Shown piece by piece: positions 1-7,727 of a stretch of 32,306 nt of DNA. Each line of letters starts with the position of its first letter. Position 1 is the stretch's first letter. This stretch comes from Candidatus Coprenecus avistercoris (GTDB lineage: Bacteria > Bacteroidota > Bacteroidia > Bacteroidales > UBA932): the NCBI GenBank assembly GCA_018712275.1, contig DVHI01000013.1, positions 1 through 32,306 of the forward strand, in the 5' to 3' direction. The notes beneath the pieces were generated by a model, which was given only the letters and a program-made list of their open reading frames with translations, ran no database searches and was not told where the DNA came from. The position numbers were made by a program, and so were the translations under genes.

Positions 1-265
1 TCTCTCCCCGGAATACAGACTCACAAAGGATTAAATACCCAAAAGGCTCCGAATACGCACTACAGCATCCTCTGCGGCTGATAACGGGAGACAGACACCT
101 CAGAGTCGCCTTCAGTCTGTTTTGAGAAATATCGAGCAACTTTCAGGACAGCAGCGCCTTATGTTGAAATGTGAATTACAGACAGGAGGGGGAGGGGGGA
201 AAAGAAGACTGTGAATTGCGGGCAGCAGAAGCCTGAAGCCCGTCCGTCCGATGGAGAAAACATCG
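1..265. repeat. Non-coding left flank with TACAGACT-type elements
   Basis: No credible gene is seen here; an arginine-rich reading frame overlapping its end is a shadow of the PfkB gene. The stretch carries the octamer TACAGACT at 14-21, its near inverse AGTCTGTT at 114-121 and TACAGACA at 177-184. The last two are 63 bp apart and form one element of the family described at 2523-2984. A purine tract with two G runs lies at about 184-207. The 12-mer GTTTTGAGAAAT at 118-129 recurs at 2358-2369 on the other side of the transposase gene. Confidence 0.6.
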
Positions 266-1234
266 TCACTGGTCCCAGCGTCCGCGGAGGGTGTCGGGCA
301 GGACGGGCATGGCCCCGTTGCAGGTGCAGACGTAGGCGGAGACGTCGACGGCGAGCCGGTGGGCTTCGAGCGGGGAACGTCCGTGGATCAAGGCTGCTGT
401 GAAAGCAGCTGTGAATGAGTCTCCTGCACCCACGGTGTCAGCGACTTTGACATGCGGAGTCTCGAGGAAAGAGGGCGACCCGGACAATGAAGAGAATACG
501 TAGCTGCCCTGCACTCCGCAGGTAAGAATCAGGAACCTCAGGCTGAATTGCCGGAGGAGCTGCTGGCATTTTTCCTGGGCTGTCGCTCCCGGGAGGGAGA
601 GCATTACGGAGAGGACGGTCAGTTCTTCGTCATTGATCTTTAGAATGTTGCATTGTGCCAATGCTTCTAAAATGATGTCGCGGGAGTAGAAATGCTGCCG
701 GAGGTTGATGTCGAGGATGCGCCACTGCCCTTCCCCGCGGGGGACGGCGTTCAGGAAATCGGAGATGGTGCGGCGGGAGACGGGGGAGCGGCGGGCGAGG
801 GTACCGAAGCAGACGGCGCGGGTCCGGGATGCAAGCTGCTGCAACTCAGGGGTGAATGGGATATTGTCCCAGGCTGCGGGCATGAGGATGTCGTACTGCG
901 GCACACCGGAGTCATCAAGCCGTATGTCGACGGTGCCAGTGGGGAATGCCACGCGGAAGAGCATTGTCCTGAATCCGGAGGAAATGCTTTCGCAGGGTAC
1001 GTCCCCGGATACCGGTTGCCGGAGCGCACTGGCTTCTTTGGGTGCGCGGGCATTCAGTTCCCGGATCACCGCGTCCCCTGCCTCATCGCACCCTACAGCG
1101 CTGACTGCAACCGAATTGAGACCGAATTGCGATACGTGATATGCGAAGTTTGCCGGGGCTCCTCCGAGTCTGCGCCCTTCCGGAAGCATGTCCCAGAGGA
1201 TCTCACCGATGCCGATGATGTATTCAGTTTTCAT
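266..1234 (-). CDS. PfkB-family carbohydrate kinase (fructokinase-like)
   Basis: Predicted cytoplasmic ATP-dependent sugar kinase of the ribokinase/PfkB family. Family knowledge says it phosphorylates a sugar such as fructose; the substrate cannot be read from sequence. The N-terminus carries the sugar-binding GGAPANFA motif at residues 24-31. The C-terminal signature DTVGAGDSF holds the anion hole and the catalytic base, Asp272. The segment of residues 64-93 seems longer than in typical fructokinases, making the protein 322 aa against the usual roughly 295-300. The gene stands alone on the minus strand, and the transposase gene ends 55 bp upstream of its start. A possible -7 box (TATATTCG on the minus strand, 1264-1271) lies about 30 bp before the ATG. 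Family assignment is firm; fructokinase is the best guess for the substrate. Confidence 0.9.
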   Translation of the reverse strand: MKTEYIIGIGEILWDMLPEGRRLGGAPANFAYHVSQFGLNSVAVSAVGCDEAGDAVIRELNARAPKEASALRQPVSGDVPCESISSGFRTMLFRVAFPTGTVDIRLDDSGVPQYDILMPAAWDNIPFTPELQQLASRTRAVCFGTLARRSPVSRRTISDFLNAVPRGEGQWRILDINLRQHFYSRDIILEALAQCNILKINDEELTVLSVMLSLPGATAQEKCQQLLRQFSLRFLILTCGVQGSYVFSSLSGSPSFLETPHVKVADTVGAGDSFTAAFTAALIHGRSPLEAHRLAVDVSAYVCTCNGAMPVLPDTLRGRWDQ

Positions 1235-1289
1235 GATTTGACTGGCCGAATCTTATTTTACTGCGAATATACTGAAAACATCTGTCCTT

Positions 1290-2297
1290 TTAGCGGGCCA
1301 CTTGAAGTTTCCGGGTCCGGATATCGGAGCTGGGAGCCTGATCTGCACGTTCTTCATTGTGCACAGGGGTGCCGGTACCAGAGGGGCCTGCAGAAGTCTT
1401 TGTCCGGAAGTACAGGCACCTTTCAGCCTGCTCTTCAGACACTTTCCATCGCGAGCGGAGTGCCTTGGCTATCTCTGTTCTCTGTTCCCAGTCCAGCTGT
1501 GCGAAACTTGTGAGGCCGTAGTACGGAACTGCCTTCCCGTCAATCCATTCGCATAGAAGTTGATCGGGGATCAACAGGCTTGAGTGACCTTTCTCGTTCT
1601 TCATGCAGGCTTCGATGTCGATACCCTGGCACTCGACGCTCTGGAGGGTTATGGGCTTGACCGAACTGTCCTCCTTTCGCTGCTCCTGCTCCCATTTTGG
1701 TCCGGAATATCTTGACAGAAAATACATCAACCTGCCGGAAGAGGTGAAGAGAGTCTCTGTCATCCGAAAATCCACGAAGGTCATCGGGTCGATCATTCCC
1801 TCGCGGTCGCTGTTGCTTTTGTATTCGTTCGGAGCGGTAGTCGTAACACGCTTGATTACAGGAGCGTGCCCGATGCTGTACAATGACCCGTTATAAGAAA
1901 AGTAACACCCCGCCGATGAATACGGATAGGCAAACGGGTGCCCCACGATTCCATGATGCACAGAATTGCGCAGGATGTAGGCTATGAGCGTGACAATGTG
2001 CAGGTTGCCGGTGGCTTCCTGAACGAAACCTGATGTACGCGGCAGACTGACTCCGTACTTGTGGAAGTAGTAATTCGAATAACTGACCTTCAGGCTTCTG
2101 AAGAACTTCTCGTAGTCATCGGTCATGATACCGATGTGGTAGTGGTTGGACATCACGGCGAAAGCGAGTATGCGTATGTGGTATTTATACGCCAGCAGCG
2201 CCATGTTGTTGATGAAACGGATGTAGTCCTGACGGCTTCTGAACATCAGACCCTTCTTGCAGGACACGCACAGATGATATACGCAGGTGTTTTTCAT
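1290..2297 (-). CDS. REP-associated tyrosine transposase (Y1/HUH, IS200-like)
   Basis: Y1-type single-strand DNA transposase of the RAYT/IS200-like superfamily. The HUH metal-binding motif is seen as NHYH at residues 51-54, within AVMSNHYHIGIM. The probable catalytic tyrosine is Tyr107 in AYILRNSVHHGI, which matches the RAYT pattern of a tyrosine followed by Asn-Pro/Ser-Val. The protein is 335 aa, longer than many RAYTs, and the C-terminal half after about residue 150 has no motif I recognise. The start is supported by a purine-rich stretch (GAGGGG) just before the ATG and by a minus-strand TACCTTTG box at 2337-2344. No IS ends or target-site duplications were found, so it is more likely a domesticated single-copy RAYT than an active IS. 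The family normally acts on palindromic REP sequences; short repeats with inverted ends lie on both sides of this gene. Confidence 0.88.
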   Translation of the reverse strand: MKNTCVYHLCVSCKKGLMFRSRQDYIRFINNMALLAYKYHIRILAFAVMSNHYHIGIMTDDYEKFFRSLKVSYSNYYFHKYGVSLPRTSGFVQEATGNLHIVTLIAYILRNSVHHGIVGHPFAYPYSSAGCYFSYNGSLYSIGHAPVIKRVTTTAPNEYKSNSDREGMIDPMTFVDFRMTETLFTSSGRLMYFLSRYSGPKWEQEQRKEDSSVKPITLQSVECQGIDIEACMKNEKGHSSLLIPDQLLCEWIDGKAVPYYGLTSFAQLDWEQRTEIAKALRSRWKVSEEQAERCLYFRTKTSAGPSGTGTPVHNEERADQAPSSDIRTRKLQVAR

Positions 2298-2336
2298 GAT
2301 CTGTCCCCTCTAAGCTTACTTCGTGTTTAGTGTTAG

Positions 2337-2344
2337 CAAAGGTA
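2337..2344 (-). promoter_or_regulatory. -7 box of the transposase gene
   Basis: The minus strand reads TACCTTTG, a match to the Bacteroidetes TAnnTTTG consensus, 39 bp before the start codon. The -33 element is poor, so this promoter may be weak. Confidence 0.45.
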
Positions 2345-2522
2345 GGCAAATGATTCGGTTTTGAGAAATGCCGGCTGCCAGTTCGGTAAAAAAGTTTGCG
2401 TGGTCGAGCGCAATCGACTGAAGGTCAGGGCAGGTATGCTTGAAATTTTTTGGCAGTCCGGCCTGGTATGGGTATGCCCGGGCGGGCGATTCTGTCCGGG
2501 CGGCGGGTACGCCCTTTCCTGG
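2345..2522. other. GC-rich dyad-containing spacer behind the transposase
   Basis: Non-coding. It contains the 12-mer GTTTTGAGAAAT (2358-2369) shared with the left flank at 118-129. At about 2468-2514 there is a GC-rich stretch with GCCCGGGC and partly inverted GGGTA...TACGCCC segments that could fold. Short open frames here lack initiation signals and resemble no family I know. Confidence 0.4.
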
Positions 2523-2984
2523 TATCTGTAATTTTTAAATCCGACCAACTTTCTGGGAATAAGCAAGATAAGCAACACCGCCAAGCTACAGACTGTTTGG
2601 TTAAAATGTATGACATCTCGAAAATAGATACGCCGCAATAGCTGTGGAGAGGGTATGGTGTTTTTGACCTTGTCAGTCTGTATTTCAATAACAGACACAT
2701 TGCGTTTACACTTAGCGAGTTATGTAAATAACTGCTTTACAGACTTACCGTGTATCAGGGCAGTCTGTAAAAAGCAGAAAGGGCGCAAGCACAAGAAAAT
2801 CAGGAAGATAACGAAAAATGTGGAATAACAGACTCAGACATACACTGGGTTCAACTGGGGCTCAAAGGAGGTTATAACCGCTGTAGAGTGGTTTCTGGAG
2901 GAAAGTTCGTATGAGTCTGTAGGACGCTGATTTGCGTAAATAAATGAATTACATGCAGATATAAAGAAAATGCGATTACAGACT
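2523..2984. repeat. Array of four ~71-bp elements with inverted octamer ends
   Basis: Each element begins with AGTCTGTA and ends with TACAGACT, or a close variant, separated by a nearly constant distance. Elements: 2523-2594 (left end TATCTGTA), 2675-2745, 2762-2834 (right end AACAGACT) and 2914-2984. A fifth lies at 114-184, and a right end is seen at 14-21. Distances between left and right octamers are 64, 63, 65, 63 and 63 bp. Starts are spaced 152, 87 and 152 bp, so the first pair repeats as the second pair at 239 bp. Weak homology supports an old 239-bp tandem duplication: AAGATAA inside elements 1 and 3, and GCTGTGGAG/GCTGTAGAG in the two long gaps. Apart from the ends, the element interiors differ. 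Confidence 0.7.
2732..2776. repeat. Long inverted repeat between two TACAGACT elements
   Basis: The right end of one element and the left end of the next face each other across 16 bp. The arms TTTACAGACT (2736-2745) and AGTCTGTAAA (2762-2771) match perfectly. They extend to CTGC (2732-2735) and GCAG (2774-2777) if two unpaired A residues are allowed. It could form a stem of about 14 bp as RNA or single-stranded DNA, the kind of substrate a Y1 transposase recognises. Confidence 0.6.
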
Positions 2985-3006
2985 ATGAGGCGCGCGGAGA
3001 CAAGAG

Positions 3007-3143
3007 GCATTCGAGCAGAAGCGCTGGAGTGAAGGGATTGGAGTGGGGCACTGAAGATGATGCACTGGAGTGGAGTGCTGAAGATGAGCGCAAATGTAGA
3101 TGTTCTGGAACGGAAGTACTGGAGCGGAGGCACTCGAGCGGAG
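3007..3143. repeat. Degenerate 14-bp minisatellite (GCACTGGAGYGGAG)
   Basis: About ten consecutive units of 13-14 bp with consensus GCACTGGAGYGGAG. Examples start at 3007 (GCATTCGAGCAGAA), 3021 (GCGCTGGAGTGAAG), 3062 (GCACTGGAGTGGAG), 3117 (TACTGGAGCGGAGG) and 3130 (GCACTCGAGCGGAG). It sits between the last TACAGACT element and the terminator of the ribosomal operon. Open frames through it are by-products of the repeat and lack a ribosome-binding site. Confidence 0.7.
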
Positions 3144-3163
3144 ACGCATGCGCAGGACGATGG

Positions 3164-3200
3164 CAAAAAACAACCGCCCCGGGCATCAGTCCGGAGCGGT
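3164..3200 (-). terminator. Intrinsic terminator of the rplC-rpsC operon
   Basis: On the minus strand a stem ACCGCTCCGG / CCGGGGCGGT (plus coordinates 3191-3200 and 3173-3182; one G-T pair) closes an 8-nt loop. It is followed at once by a run of six T (3165-3170). It lies 34 bp past the rpsC stop codon. Its position shows that this ribosomal transcript ends after rpsC. Confidence 0.8.
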
Positions 3201-3233
3201 CGGTCAAACAAACAAGTGAGTATGTGGAATGAA

Positions 3234-4001
3234 TTACTCTGCTGCGTTGTCGCGGTTGCCTCCACGAGGGCGGCGGTCACGGCGGCGGCCTCCGCGTCCG
3301 CGGCGGTCGTCACGGCGCTCGCCTGAGCCACCGGTGGGCTTTGCGAATGTGCCTACGTTGGGCGAGAGGTCGCGCTTGCCATAGACCTCACCGTTGCAGA
3401 TCCATACCTTGATACCCAGAACGCCAACCTTGGTGTGGGCCTCGGCGAGAGCGTAGTCGATATCGGCACGGAAGGTATGCAGAGGGGTACGGCCTTCCTT
3501 GTAGAGTTCCTTGCGGGCCATCTCAGCTCCACCGAGGCGGCCGCTGATAAGGATCTTGATACCCTCGGCTCCCATACGCATGGTGCTGGCAACTGCCATC
3601 TTGATGGCACGGCGGTAAGATACACGGCCCTCGACCTGACGGGCGATGTTGTTGGCCACGATGTTGGCGTCGAGCTCGGGTCTCTTTACCTCGAAGATAT
3701 TGATCTGTACCTCTTTGTTGGTAATCTTGCGGAGCTCTTCCTTCAGCTTGTCAACCTCCTGGCCGCCCTTGCCGATGATGGCGCCGGGACGGGCTGTATG
3801 GATGGTCACTGTGATGAGCTTGAGTGTCCTCTCGATGACGATCTTGGAGAGGTTGACTTTGGAGATACGGGCATTGAGGTACTCACGTATCTTGGAGTCT
3901 TCGAGCAGCTTTGCTGCATAGTCATCCCCGCCGTACCAATTGGAGTCCCAGCCGCGGATGATTCCTATTCTGTTGCTGATAGGGTTGATTTTCTGTCCCA
4001 T
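3234..4001 (-). CDS. rpsC: 30S ribosomal protein S3
   Basis: Small-subunit protein S3, which lines the mRNA entry channel and assembles into the 30S head. The N-terminus [20 protein letters not shown] is diagnostic. The KH domain is seen as [18 protein letters not shown], and the C-terminal S3 domain follows ([22 protein letters not shown]...). The 255-aa protein ends in a basic Arg/Gly-rich tail of about 30 residues, which seems longer than usual. It follows rplV with no gap and is the last gene of the transcript; a terminator comes 34 bp later. In most Bacteroidales rplP, rpmC and rpsQ would follow here and they do not. Confidence 0.98.
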   Translation of the reverse strand: MGQKINPISNRIGIIRGWDSNWYGGDDYAAKLLEDSKIREYLNARISKVNLSKIVIERTLKLITVTIHTARPGAIIGKGGQEVDKLKEELRKITNKEVQINIFEVKRPELDANIVANNIARQVEGRVSYRRAIKMAVASTMRMGAEGIKILISGRLGGAEMARKELYKEGRTPLHTFRADIDYALAEAHTKVGVLGIKVWICNGEVYGKRDLSPNVGTFAKPTGGSGERRDDRRGRGGRRRDRRPRGGNRDNAAE

Positions 4002-4448
4002 TTATTTTTCCTCCTGATTAGCGGGTTCGTTATTGACTTCTGCTTTCGCGGGTTTCACTCCGACGATGATGGTCACATGGTTGGAGCGCTTGCGGATACG
4101 TCCGGCGCGGCCCTGAGGGGCTGTGCGGATACGCTTGAGGGTCGTGCCCTGGCCGACCATGATGGTCTGCACGATGACGTTGCCGTCCTCGAGTTCCTTA
4201 CGGGCACCTTCGTTCTTGGCTTCCCAGTTGGCAATGGCGCTTCTGAGGAGCTTCTCCAGACGGATAGAGGCCTCTCTCTTGGTATATTTGAGGATATCAA
4301 GAGCATGGTTGACCTCAACGCCTCTGATCATGTCAGCGACCAGTCGCATCTTGCGGGGCGATGTGGGTACATCGTTCAGCTTTGCGATCGCTGTTGTCTT
4401 CTTTATTTCTTTCAGCCTGTCGGCCATTTCTTTCTTACGAGATCCCAT
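4002..4448 (-). CDS. rplV: 50S ribosomal protein L22
   Basis: Large-subunit protein L22, which contacts 23S rRNA and lines the exit tunnel. The core is recognisable: [35 protein letters not shown] near the N-terminus and [24 protein letters not shown] near the C-terminus, the tunnel hairpin region. At 148 aa it carries an N-terminal extension of about 20 residues and an acidic C-terminal tail ([13 protein letters not shown]). It lies 18 bp after rpsS and directly abuts rpsC, consistent with translational coupling. Confidence 0.97.
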   Translation of the reverse strand: MGSRKKEMADRLKEIKKTTAIAKLNDVPTSPRKMRLVADMIRGVEVNHALDILKYTKREASIRLEKLLRSAIANWEAKNEGARKELEDGNVIVQTIMVGQGTTLKRIRTAPQGRAGRIRKRSNHVTIIVGVKPAKAEVNNEPANQEEK

Positions 4449-4466
4449 TGTGATTCTTTTTAATTA

Positions 4467-4733
4467 TTAACGGTTGCCCGAATGTCCTTTGAATGTACGG
4501 GTCGGCGCAAACTCTCCGAGCTTGTGTCCTACCATGTTCTCGGTAACGTATACCGGAATAAACTTGTTTCCGTTGTGTACAGCGATGGTATGGCCGACAA
4601 AGTCAGGAGAGATCATGCTGGCGCGGGACCAGGTCTTGATGACTTCTTTCTTCTTGGTGCCCTCGTTCATGGCAAGGATCTTCTTCTCGAGACTCTCCTG
4701 AATGTAGGGACCTTTCCTAAGTGATCTACTCAT
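4467..4733 (-). CDS. rpsS: 30S ribosomal protein S19
   Basis: Small-subunit head protein S19, which binds 16S rRNA with S13. The N-terminus [19 protein letters not shown] and the C-terminal [19 protein letters not shown] are hallmark S19 sequences. At 88 aa it has the usual length. It lies 21 bp after rplB and 18 bp before rplV in the standard S10 operon order. Confidence 0.98.
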   Translation of the reverse strand: MSRSLRKGPYIQESLEKKILAMNEGTKKKEVIKTWSRASMISPDFVGHTIAVHNGNKFIPVYVTENMVGHKLGEFAPTRTFKGHSGNR

Positions 4734-4754
4734 AATTCTCTGATTTTATTCCGG

Positions 4755-5579
4755 TTATTTCTTACGTCTTTCGATGATAAACTTGTTCGAAGTATTCTTC
4801 GGATTACGTGTCTTGTAACCCTTTGCAGGAATACCCTTGCGCGAGCGGGGATGTCCTCCGGATGCGCGTCCTTCACCACCACCCATAGGGTGATCGACAG
4901 GGTTCATCACAACGCCACGGTTGCGGGGTCTGCGGCCGAGCCAGCGGCTGCGTCCTGCCTTACCGGACGACTCGAGGTTGTGGTCGGAATTGGAAACCGT
5001 TCCCACGGTGGCACGGCAGGTCACGAGCACCATTCTGGTCTCACCCGAAGGGAGGCGGAGGATGGCATGCTTGCCCTCGCGTGCTGTAAGCTGAGCGAAT
5101 GTTCCGGCGCTGCGGGCCATTGCGGCACCCTGACCGGGACGGAGCTCGATGTTGTGGATAATGGTTCCGAGAGGAATTTCTGAGAGGGGAAGAGTATTGC
5201 CGAGCTCAGGAGCCACGCCGGGACCGGACATGATGGTCTGGCCTACGCGGATGCCTGCAGGGGCGATAATATATCTCTTCTCTCCGTCGGCATATACTAC
5301 CAGCGCAATGCGGGCACTGCGGTTGGGATCGTACTCAATGGTCTTGACGGTTGCGGGGCAGTTGTCCTTGTCACGACGGAAGTCGATGATACGGTACATT
5401 CTCTTGTGTCCGCCACCGATGTAGCGCATGGTCATCTTGCCGGTGTTGTTGCGGCCGCCGGACTTCCTGATGGGCTCGAGAAGGGACTTCTCGGGCTTGG
5501 TGCAGGTAATCTCGTCAAATGCGCTTATTGCCTTATTTCTCTGACCAGGTGTGGTCGGTTTGAATTTACGTATTGCCAT
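4755..5579 (-). CDS. rplB: 50S ribosomal protein L2
   Basis: Large-subunit protein L2, needed for subunit joining and peptidyl-transferase centre structure. The start is set at [15 protein letters not shown] (5579), which gives 274 aa, the family length. A longer in-frame start at 5606 overlaps rplW and is unlikely. Conserved features include the [15 protein letters not shown] segment, the central [17 protein letters not shown] region and the C-terminal [23 protein letters not shown], which carries the conserved His of L2. The gap to rplW is 4 bp. Confidence 0.98.
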   Translation of the reverse strand: MAIRKFKPTTPGQRNKAISAFDEITCTKPEKSLLEPIRKSGGRNNTGKMTMRYIGGGHKRMYRIIDFRRDKDNCPATVKTIEYDPNRSARIALVVYADGEKRYIIAPAGIRVGQTIMSGPGVAPELGNTLPLSEIPLGTIIHNIELRPGQGAAMARSAGTFAQLTAREGKHAILRLPSGETRMVLVTCRATVGTVSNSDHNLESSGKAGRSRWLGRRPRNRGVVMNPVDHPMGGGEGRASGGHPRSRKGIPAKGYKTRNPKNTSNKFIIERRKK

Positions 5580-5583
5580 AGGA

Positions 5584-5874
5584 TTAAATGTTGCTATAGA
5601 AATCAATCTTGTCCTCGCCTGCCAGTGTCACATAAGCTTTCTTATAGTGATTGGCACGGCCTCTGAGTAATCCCGCCTTGGTATAGCGGCTCTTACGCTT
5701 GCCATGGTAGTTGACAGTGTTTACGTCCTTCACTGTCACTCCGTAGTGCTCCTCGACAGCCTTCTTGATCTCTATCTTGTTGGCTGCACGGTCTACTATG
5801 AAACCGTAACGGTTCAATTTATCGCCCAGAACCGTCATTTTCTCTGTTACGATAGGCTTAATGATAATTCCCAT
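5584..5874 (-). CDS. rplW: 50S ribosomal protein L23
   Basis: L23 sits at the exit of the ribosomal tunnel and docks trigger factor and SRP. The 96-aa protein begins [28 protein letters not shown], the typical L23 opening, and continues with the [29 protein letters not shown] core. It lies 12 bp after rplD and 4 bp before rplB. Confidence 0.97.
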   Translation of the reverse strand: MGIIIKPIVTEKMTVLGDKLNRYGFIVDRAANKIEIKKAVEEHYGVTVKDVNTVNYHGKRKSRYTKAGLLRGRANHYKKAYVTLAGEDKIDFYSNI

Positions 5875-5886
5875 GTCTCCTATGGT

Positions 5887-6513
5887 TTATTTGCGTCTTG
5901 CTGCAATGATGTCCTGAACACCGTCCACCATCACGAGCTGATAAGCGTTCATGATGTTGTAAGTGTTGATCTCGTCTACGGAGATTACATTGACATTCTG
6001 AAGGTTGCGTGAAGACTTGTAAATATTCTCACTGTTTTCGGGAAGTACGAACAGGGTCCTTCTTCCGTTGGCTTTGATATTGTCCAGAATCTGGATGAAC
6101 TCCTTGGTCTTGGGAGCGTCCATGCTGAAGGGCTCTACCATGATGATGGCGTTCTCCTGAGCCTTGTAGGACAGAGCCGAGTAACGGGCCAGCTGTTTCA
6201 GCTTCTTGTTGAGCTTGAAGCCGTAGCTGTGAGGCTTGGGACCGAAGGCACGGCCACCGCCAACGTAGATGTTGGACTTGATGCTGCCGTGACGGGCTCC
6301 GCCGCCGCCTTTCTGACGGCCCATTTTCTTGGTGCTGTAGCTGACCTCGGAACGGTCCTTGGTCTTATGGGTACCCTGACGCTGGTTGGCCAGGTACTGC
6401 TTTACGTCGAGATAGATCGCGTGGTCATTCGGCTCAATACCGAAGATAGTCGAATCCAGGGTCACTTTCTTTCCCGATTCTGTTCCGTCGATTTTGTAAA
6501 CTGACAATTCCAT
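5887..6513 (-). CDS. rplD: 50S ribosomal protein L4
   Basis: Large-subunit protein L4, whose extended loop reaches the exit tunnel. In some bacteria it also represses its own S10 operon through a leader RNA. The 208-aa protein has the loop as [24 protein letters not shown], followed by [26 protein letters not shown] and a typical C-terminal domain. It lies 4 bp after rplC and 12 bp before rplW. Confidence 0.97.
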   Translation of the reverse strand: MELSVYKIDGTESGKKVTLDSTIFGIEPNDHAIYLDVKQYLANQRQGTHKTKDRSEVSYSTKKMGRQKGGGGARHGSIKSNIYVGGGRAFGPKPHSYGFKLNKKLKQLARYSALSYKAQENAIIMVEPFSMDAPKTKEFIQILDNIKANGRRTLFVLPENSENIYKSSRNLQNVNVISVDEINTYNIMNAYQLVMVDGVQDIIAARRK

Positions 6514-6517
6514 AACG

Positions 6518-7141
6518 TTAGTCCTCCACGATTACGTATGAACCCTTAGCTCCGGGGATAGAACCCTTCACGAGAACCAGATTGTTCTCAGGGATAACCT
6601 TGATAACTTTGAGGTTGAGAACCTTTACGCGGTCACCGCCCATGCGGCCTGCCATTCTCATACCCTTGAATACTCTTGAAGGCCAAGAGGATGCACCCAT
6701 AGAACCAGGGTGACGGAGTCTGTCGGCCTGACCGTGGGTAGCACCGCCCACGCCGCCGAATCCGTGACGCTTAACGACGCCCTGGAATCCCTTACCTTTA
6801 GAGATACCGGTAACGTCTACCCATTCCACACCTTCACTCAGGTCTGCAACGGTAACTGTGTCTCCAAGCTTGAGCTCCTTGGGGAAGTCCGCCTTGAACT
6901 CCACCAGTTTGCGCTTGGGTGTGGTTCCTGCCTTGTCGAAGTGGCCTTTGAGAGCCTTGCTGGTGTGTTTTTCTTTCATCTCGTCATAGGCAAGTTGTAC
7001 AGCGGCATAACCATCTTTCTCTACTGTACGAATCTGCGTGACAACACAGGGACCAGCCTCAATAACGGTGCATGGGATATTCTTCCCATCAGCATCGAAA
7101 ACGGAAGTCATTCCGATTTTTTTTCCAATTAATCCAGGCAT
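6518..7141 (-). CDS. rplC: 50S ribosomal protein L3
   Basis: Large-subunit assembly protein L3. The start is placed at [19 protein letters not shown] (7141); a longer in-frame start at 7168 adds residues not seen in the family. The 207-aa product shows the [37 protein letters not shown] signature, including the site methylated in other bacteria. It is the first gene of the operon: a promoter lies 63-93 bp upstream and the next gene upstream is divergent blaI. The gene rpsJ, which normally precedes rplC, is absent. Confidence 0.97.
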   Translation of the reverse strand: MPGLIGKKIGMTSVFDADGKNIPCTVIEAGPCVVTQIRTVEKDGYAAVQLAYDEMKEKHTSKALKGHFDKAGTTPKRKLVEFKADFPKELKLGDTVTVADLSEGVEWVDVTGISKGKGFQGVVKRHGFGGVGGATHGQADRLRHPGSMGASSWPSRVFKGMRMAGRMGGDRVKVLNLKVIKVIPENNLVLVKGSIPGAKGSYVIVED

Positions 7142-7182
7142 TGGTTTAATTAATTTGTTGTTAATCAATGAACTAATAGTCT

Positions 7183-7199
7183 CCGCGCACTTTTCGCGG
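7183..7199 (-). promoter_or_regulatory. Hairpin in the rplC leader
   Basis: CCGCG (7183-7187) and CGCGG (7195-7199) form a 5-bp GC stem with a 7-nt loop at the very start of the predicted rplC mRNA. It might be part of an autoregulatory leader, or only a stabilising 5' hairpin. The predicted leader is about 56 nt, shorter than the well-known E. coli S10 leader. Confidence 0.35.
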
Positions 7200-7203
7200 G
7201 CTG

Positions 7204-7234
7204 CAAATATACCACTAATATTTTAATCTACAAG
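7204..7234 (-). promoter_or_regulatory. Promoter of the rplC operon
   Basis: On the minus strand CTTG (plus 7231-7234), a 19-bp spacer and TATATTTG (plus 7204-7211) match the Bacteroidetes -33/-7 pattern. Transcription should begin near 7199. It shows that the rplC operon is transcribed independently at this site. Confidence 0.7.
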
Positions 7235-7286
7235 GATTTTCGTGAATTTTTCCACACCCATCGGTTTTACGAAAAATTTTCGGAAA

Positions 7287-7307
7287 ACTCCTAAAAATAT
7301 TAGGAGT
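7287..7307. promoter_or_regulatory. Palindromic operator before blaI
   Basis: Arms ACTCCTAA (7287-7294) and TTAGGAGT (7300-7307) form a perfect 8-bp dyad around 5 bp (AAATA). The right arm covers the -33 position of the blaI promoter (TATATTTG at 7323-7330), the placement expected of an autorepressor site. A second short palindrome, CGAAAAATTTTCG, lies at 7270-7282. Confidence 0.65.
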
Positions 7308-7322
7308 AACGAAAACTTTTAT

Positions 7323-7330
7323 TATATTTG
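7323..7330 (+). promoter_or_regulatory. -7 box of the blaI-blaR operon
   Basis: TATATTTG matches the TAnnTTTG consensus, and TTAG at 7300-7303 is a possible -33 element at 19 bp. A start near 7335 leaves a short leader with AAAAGGA just before the ATG at 7350. Confidence 0.65.
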
Positions 7331-7349
7331 CACCGTAAAAGGAAAAATC

Positions 7350-7727
7350 ATGAAACAGAGACTCACCGCAAAGGAAGAAGAAGTCATGAACATCCTCTGG
7401 AAGAACGGGGACATGTTCATCCGCGACATAGTGGCGGCAATGCCCGAGCCGCGGCCCAACTACAACACAGTGGCTACTCAGGTCAAATTCCTGGAGGAGA
7501 AGGGTTTCGTAGTGCGCCGGCCCATGGCCAACTCCTTCCTCTACAGCGTCGCCGTCAGCGAGCGGGAGTACCGCGGCCGCACCGTCGGGGACGTGGTGTC
7601 GAGGTACTACGGCAACTCCTACAGCAGCTTAGTATCGCAGTTCGTGGAGGAGGAGAAAATGGGGCTCGACGAGCTGAAGGCCCTGATAGCCGAGATAGAA
7701 GGTAAAAATAAAAACAAGAGAAAATGA
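7350..7727 (+). CDS. BlaI/MecI-family transcriptional repressor
   Basis: Winged-helix repressor of the BlaI/MecI/CopY family, cleaved or released when its partner M56 peptidase is activated. The start at 7350 (MKQRLTAKEEEVMNILWKNGDMFIRDIV) follows an AAAAGGA ribosome-binding site and lies downstream of the promoter; a longer frame from 7242 would start upstream of it. The 125-aa product shows the family pattern LT..EE.VM.ILW and PNYNTVATQVKFLEEKGFV (wing and recognition helix). Its C-terminal dimerisation half includes SLVSQFVEEEKMGLDELKALI. It overlaps the next gene by 4 bp (ATGA), so the two are co-translated. It probably binds the palindrome at 7287-7307. Confidence 0.93.
   Translation: MKQRLTAKEEEVMNILWKNGDMFIRDIVAAMPEPRPNYNTVATQVKFLEEKGFVVRRPMANSFLYSVAVSEREYRGRTVGDVVSRYYGNSYSSLVSQFVEEEKMGLDELKALIAEIEGKNKNKRK

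Noticed and set aside
1290..2297. A complete IS200-type insertion sequence
   Set aside because: No left or right ends with subterminal hairpins, no tnpB and no target junctions could be identified; a single-copy RAYT is the simpler reading.
2333..2700. 121-residue minus-strand frame in the array as a small gene
   Set aside because: No start signal, unusual composition, and it is interrupted in structure by the repeated octamers; nothing resembles a known family.
2523..2984. The regularly spaced octamers as a CRISPR array
   Set aside because: The conserved parts are only 8 bp, alternate in orientation and are not separated by spacers of one size; no cas genes are present.
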